NCBI GenBank assembly: GCA_029259935.1
Contig: JAJDEH010000036.1
Span: 1 to 6,948, forward strand
Source: Planctomycetota bacterium
GTDB taxonomy: Bacteria > Planctomycetota > Planctomycetia > Pirellulales > Pirellulaceae
Length of the DNA stretch: 6,948 bases
Reading direction: 5' to 3'
Shown here: piece after piece, positions 6,317 through 6,948 of the stretch
How the letters are laid out: each line of letters begins with the position of its first letter
Numbering within the stretch: the stretch's first letter is position 1
Made by a program: the position numbers and the translations under genes
The notes under the pieces: generated by a model
What the model was told of the DNA's origin: nothing
The model's database searches: none
The model's input: only the letters and a program-made list of their open reading frames with translations

Positions 6317-6817
6317 ATGAAATGCCATCTCGCGGGCATTGCCACGGTTTTGGTCTTGGCCGCCGTGGCGATTCGTGCCGATGAGCCCAAGGCACATCCG
6401 AAATCGGATTCACCGGCCGTCAAACCCGACGCATCAAAAGAGGGACTTCCGAAATTCGATTCCGACGGTGCCCTGATCGTGCCCGAGGGCTATCGTGAAT
6501 GGGTATTCGTCGGCAGTTCAATTGGCCTTGGCTACAAAGAAACTGAACAGCCAAAGGTCGGCAGGTTTAGTCACGTCTACATCAACCCTTTCGGCTATCG
6601 CGCATTCCGTGACACCGGCGAGTTTCCCGTTGGTACCGTCCTCATGCTTGAAGCTGTGTCGCGCGGAGAAAAGACGAATCTCGCGCTGGCGGGGTACTAT
6701 TCCAATAATTTCACGGGACTCGAAGCGGCGGTCAAAACGGGCGACCGCTTCGAGGACACATGGAGCTACTACAACTTCTTCACCGAAGATCGCAAACAAC
6801 TTCCCAAAGGAGTGTGA
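6317..6817 (+). CDS. Exported cytochrome P460-domain protein, apparently truncated before its haem motif
   Basis: Cytochrome P460 proteins are periplasmic c-type haem proteins, some oxidising hydroxylamine or binding NO; most members have no known role. The ATG at 6317 has GGAG 7 nt upstream and gives 166 residues with a signal peptide (cleavage likely after Ala21, AIRA-DEP). After a Lys/Pro/Ser linker (22-50) comes the P460 domain: PEGYREWVFVGSSIG (56-70), FSHVYINPFGYRAFRDTGEFP (84-104), VGTVLMLEAVSRGEKT, LEAAVKTGDRF, and TWSYYNFF (148-155). Family members then continue to a C-terminal CxxCH haem site. Here the frame stops after QLPKGV; in the next frame the same bases read KECDPCG, i.e. CxxC with Gly for His. 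A one-base frameshift plus loss of the histidine would explain this, making it a likely pseudogene or haem-less relic. Domain assignment is fairly sure, function is not. Confidence 0.75.
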   Translation: MKCHLAGIATVLVLAAVAIRADEPKAHPKSDSPAVKPDASKEGLPKFDSDGALIVPEGYREWVFVGSSIGLGYKETEQPKVGRFSHVYINPFGYRAFRDTGEFPVGTVLMLEAVSRGEKTNLALAGYYSNNFTGLEAAVKTGDRFEDTWSYYNFFTEDRKQLPKGV

Positions 6818-6948
6818 TCCCTGTGGGGTCAGTTTTTTGGCGTTTTTGGCCGTTCAGGTTGCTGGAATGTAGGCGGAGTTTGGAAGTGGTATTTGAGAAA
6901 GAGGCATCCTTCGCGAGATTGGAGTTATCACAGTTCCAGTTCGCGTGG
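6818..6948. other. Non-coding tail after the P460 gene
   Basis: No gene can be supported. The stretch begins in the out-of-frame remnant of the P460 haem motif, then switches to T-rich sequence with two adjacent 9-mers, TTTTTTGGC (6833-6841) and GTTTTTGGC (6842-6850), differing at one base. GGGGTCAG at 6825-6832 may mark a junction with unrelated DNA. No terminator hairpin was found for the P460 gene. Confidence 0.4.

Noticed and set aside
5834..6397. 187-codon minus-strand frame across the UDGb 3' end and the following gap
   Set aside because: It overlaps two plus-strand genes antisense, is rich in Arg/Trp/Cys in no family pattern, and has no supported start.
1..6948. Search for a novel defence, CRISPR or mobile system in the window
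   Set aside because: No repeat array, nuclease or transposase gene, retron-like structure or unexplained conserved gene cluster is visible; the content is a core ribosomal operon plus three enzyme or exported-protein genes.

Overview
The window looks like a stretch of chromosome from a planctomycete-like bacterium, probably of the Pirellula/Rhodopirellula kind. I infer this from gene content and style: a core ribosomal operon beside a large exported esterase of a type common in planctomycetes, a bacterial UDGb, an exported cytochrome P460-type protein, wide spacers between ribosomal genes, and weak or absent Shine-Dalgarno sites on several genes. No 16S rRNA or other strong marker is present, so the placement is tentative.

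Minus strand, 3070 down to 1: the start of the S10 ribosomal protein operon in canonical order, rpsJ (S10), rplC (L3), rplD (L4), rplW (L23) and rplB (L2, cut by the left edge). A sigma70-like promoter (3042-3070) drives it. The leader of roughly 105 nt holds a 14-codon candidate ORF whose stop codon lies 1 nt before a hairpin with a U-tract, i.e. a possible attenuator, followed by a strong Shine-Dalgarno site and a GTG start for rpsJ. A second, stronger intrinsic-terminator structure sits just after the rplC stop, inside the operon and upstream of rplD. The rpsJ-rplC and rplC-rplD spacers are each over 110 nt, while rplD-rplW-rplB are tightly packed.

Plus strand, 3283 to 6817, divergent from the ribosomal operon: an exported 680-residue alpha/beta hydrolase of the acetyl-xylan-esterase type, with an active N-terminal domain (Ser234/Asp308/His349) and a degenerate second hydrolase-like domain; then, 1 nt after its stop, a family 5 uracil-DNA glycosylase (UDGb) with its four Fe-S cysteines. 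After a 312-nt gap comes an exported cytochrome P460-domain protein. Its frame ends exactly where the family's C-terminal CxxCH haem motif should begin, with a remnant of that motif in the next frame, so it is probably broken. The last 131 nt contain no recognisable gene.

No CRISPR array, tRNA, rRNA, complete mobile element or defence system was seen. The most interesting signals are regulatory: the S10 leader and the internal terminator before rplD. The decayed P460 gene and the two-domain esterase come next.
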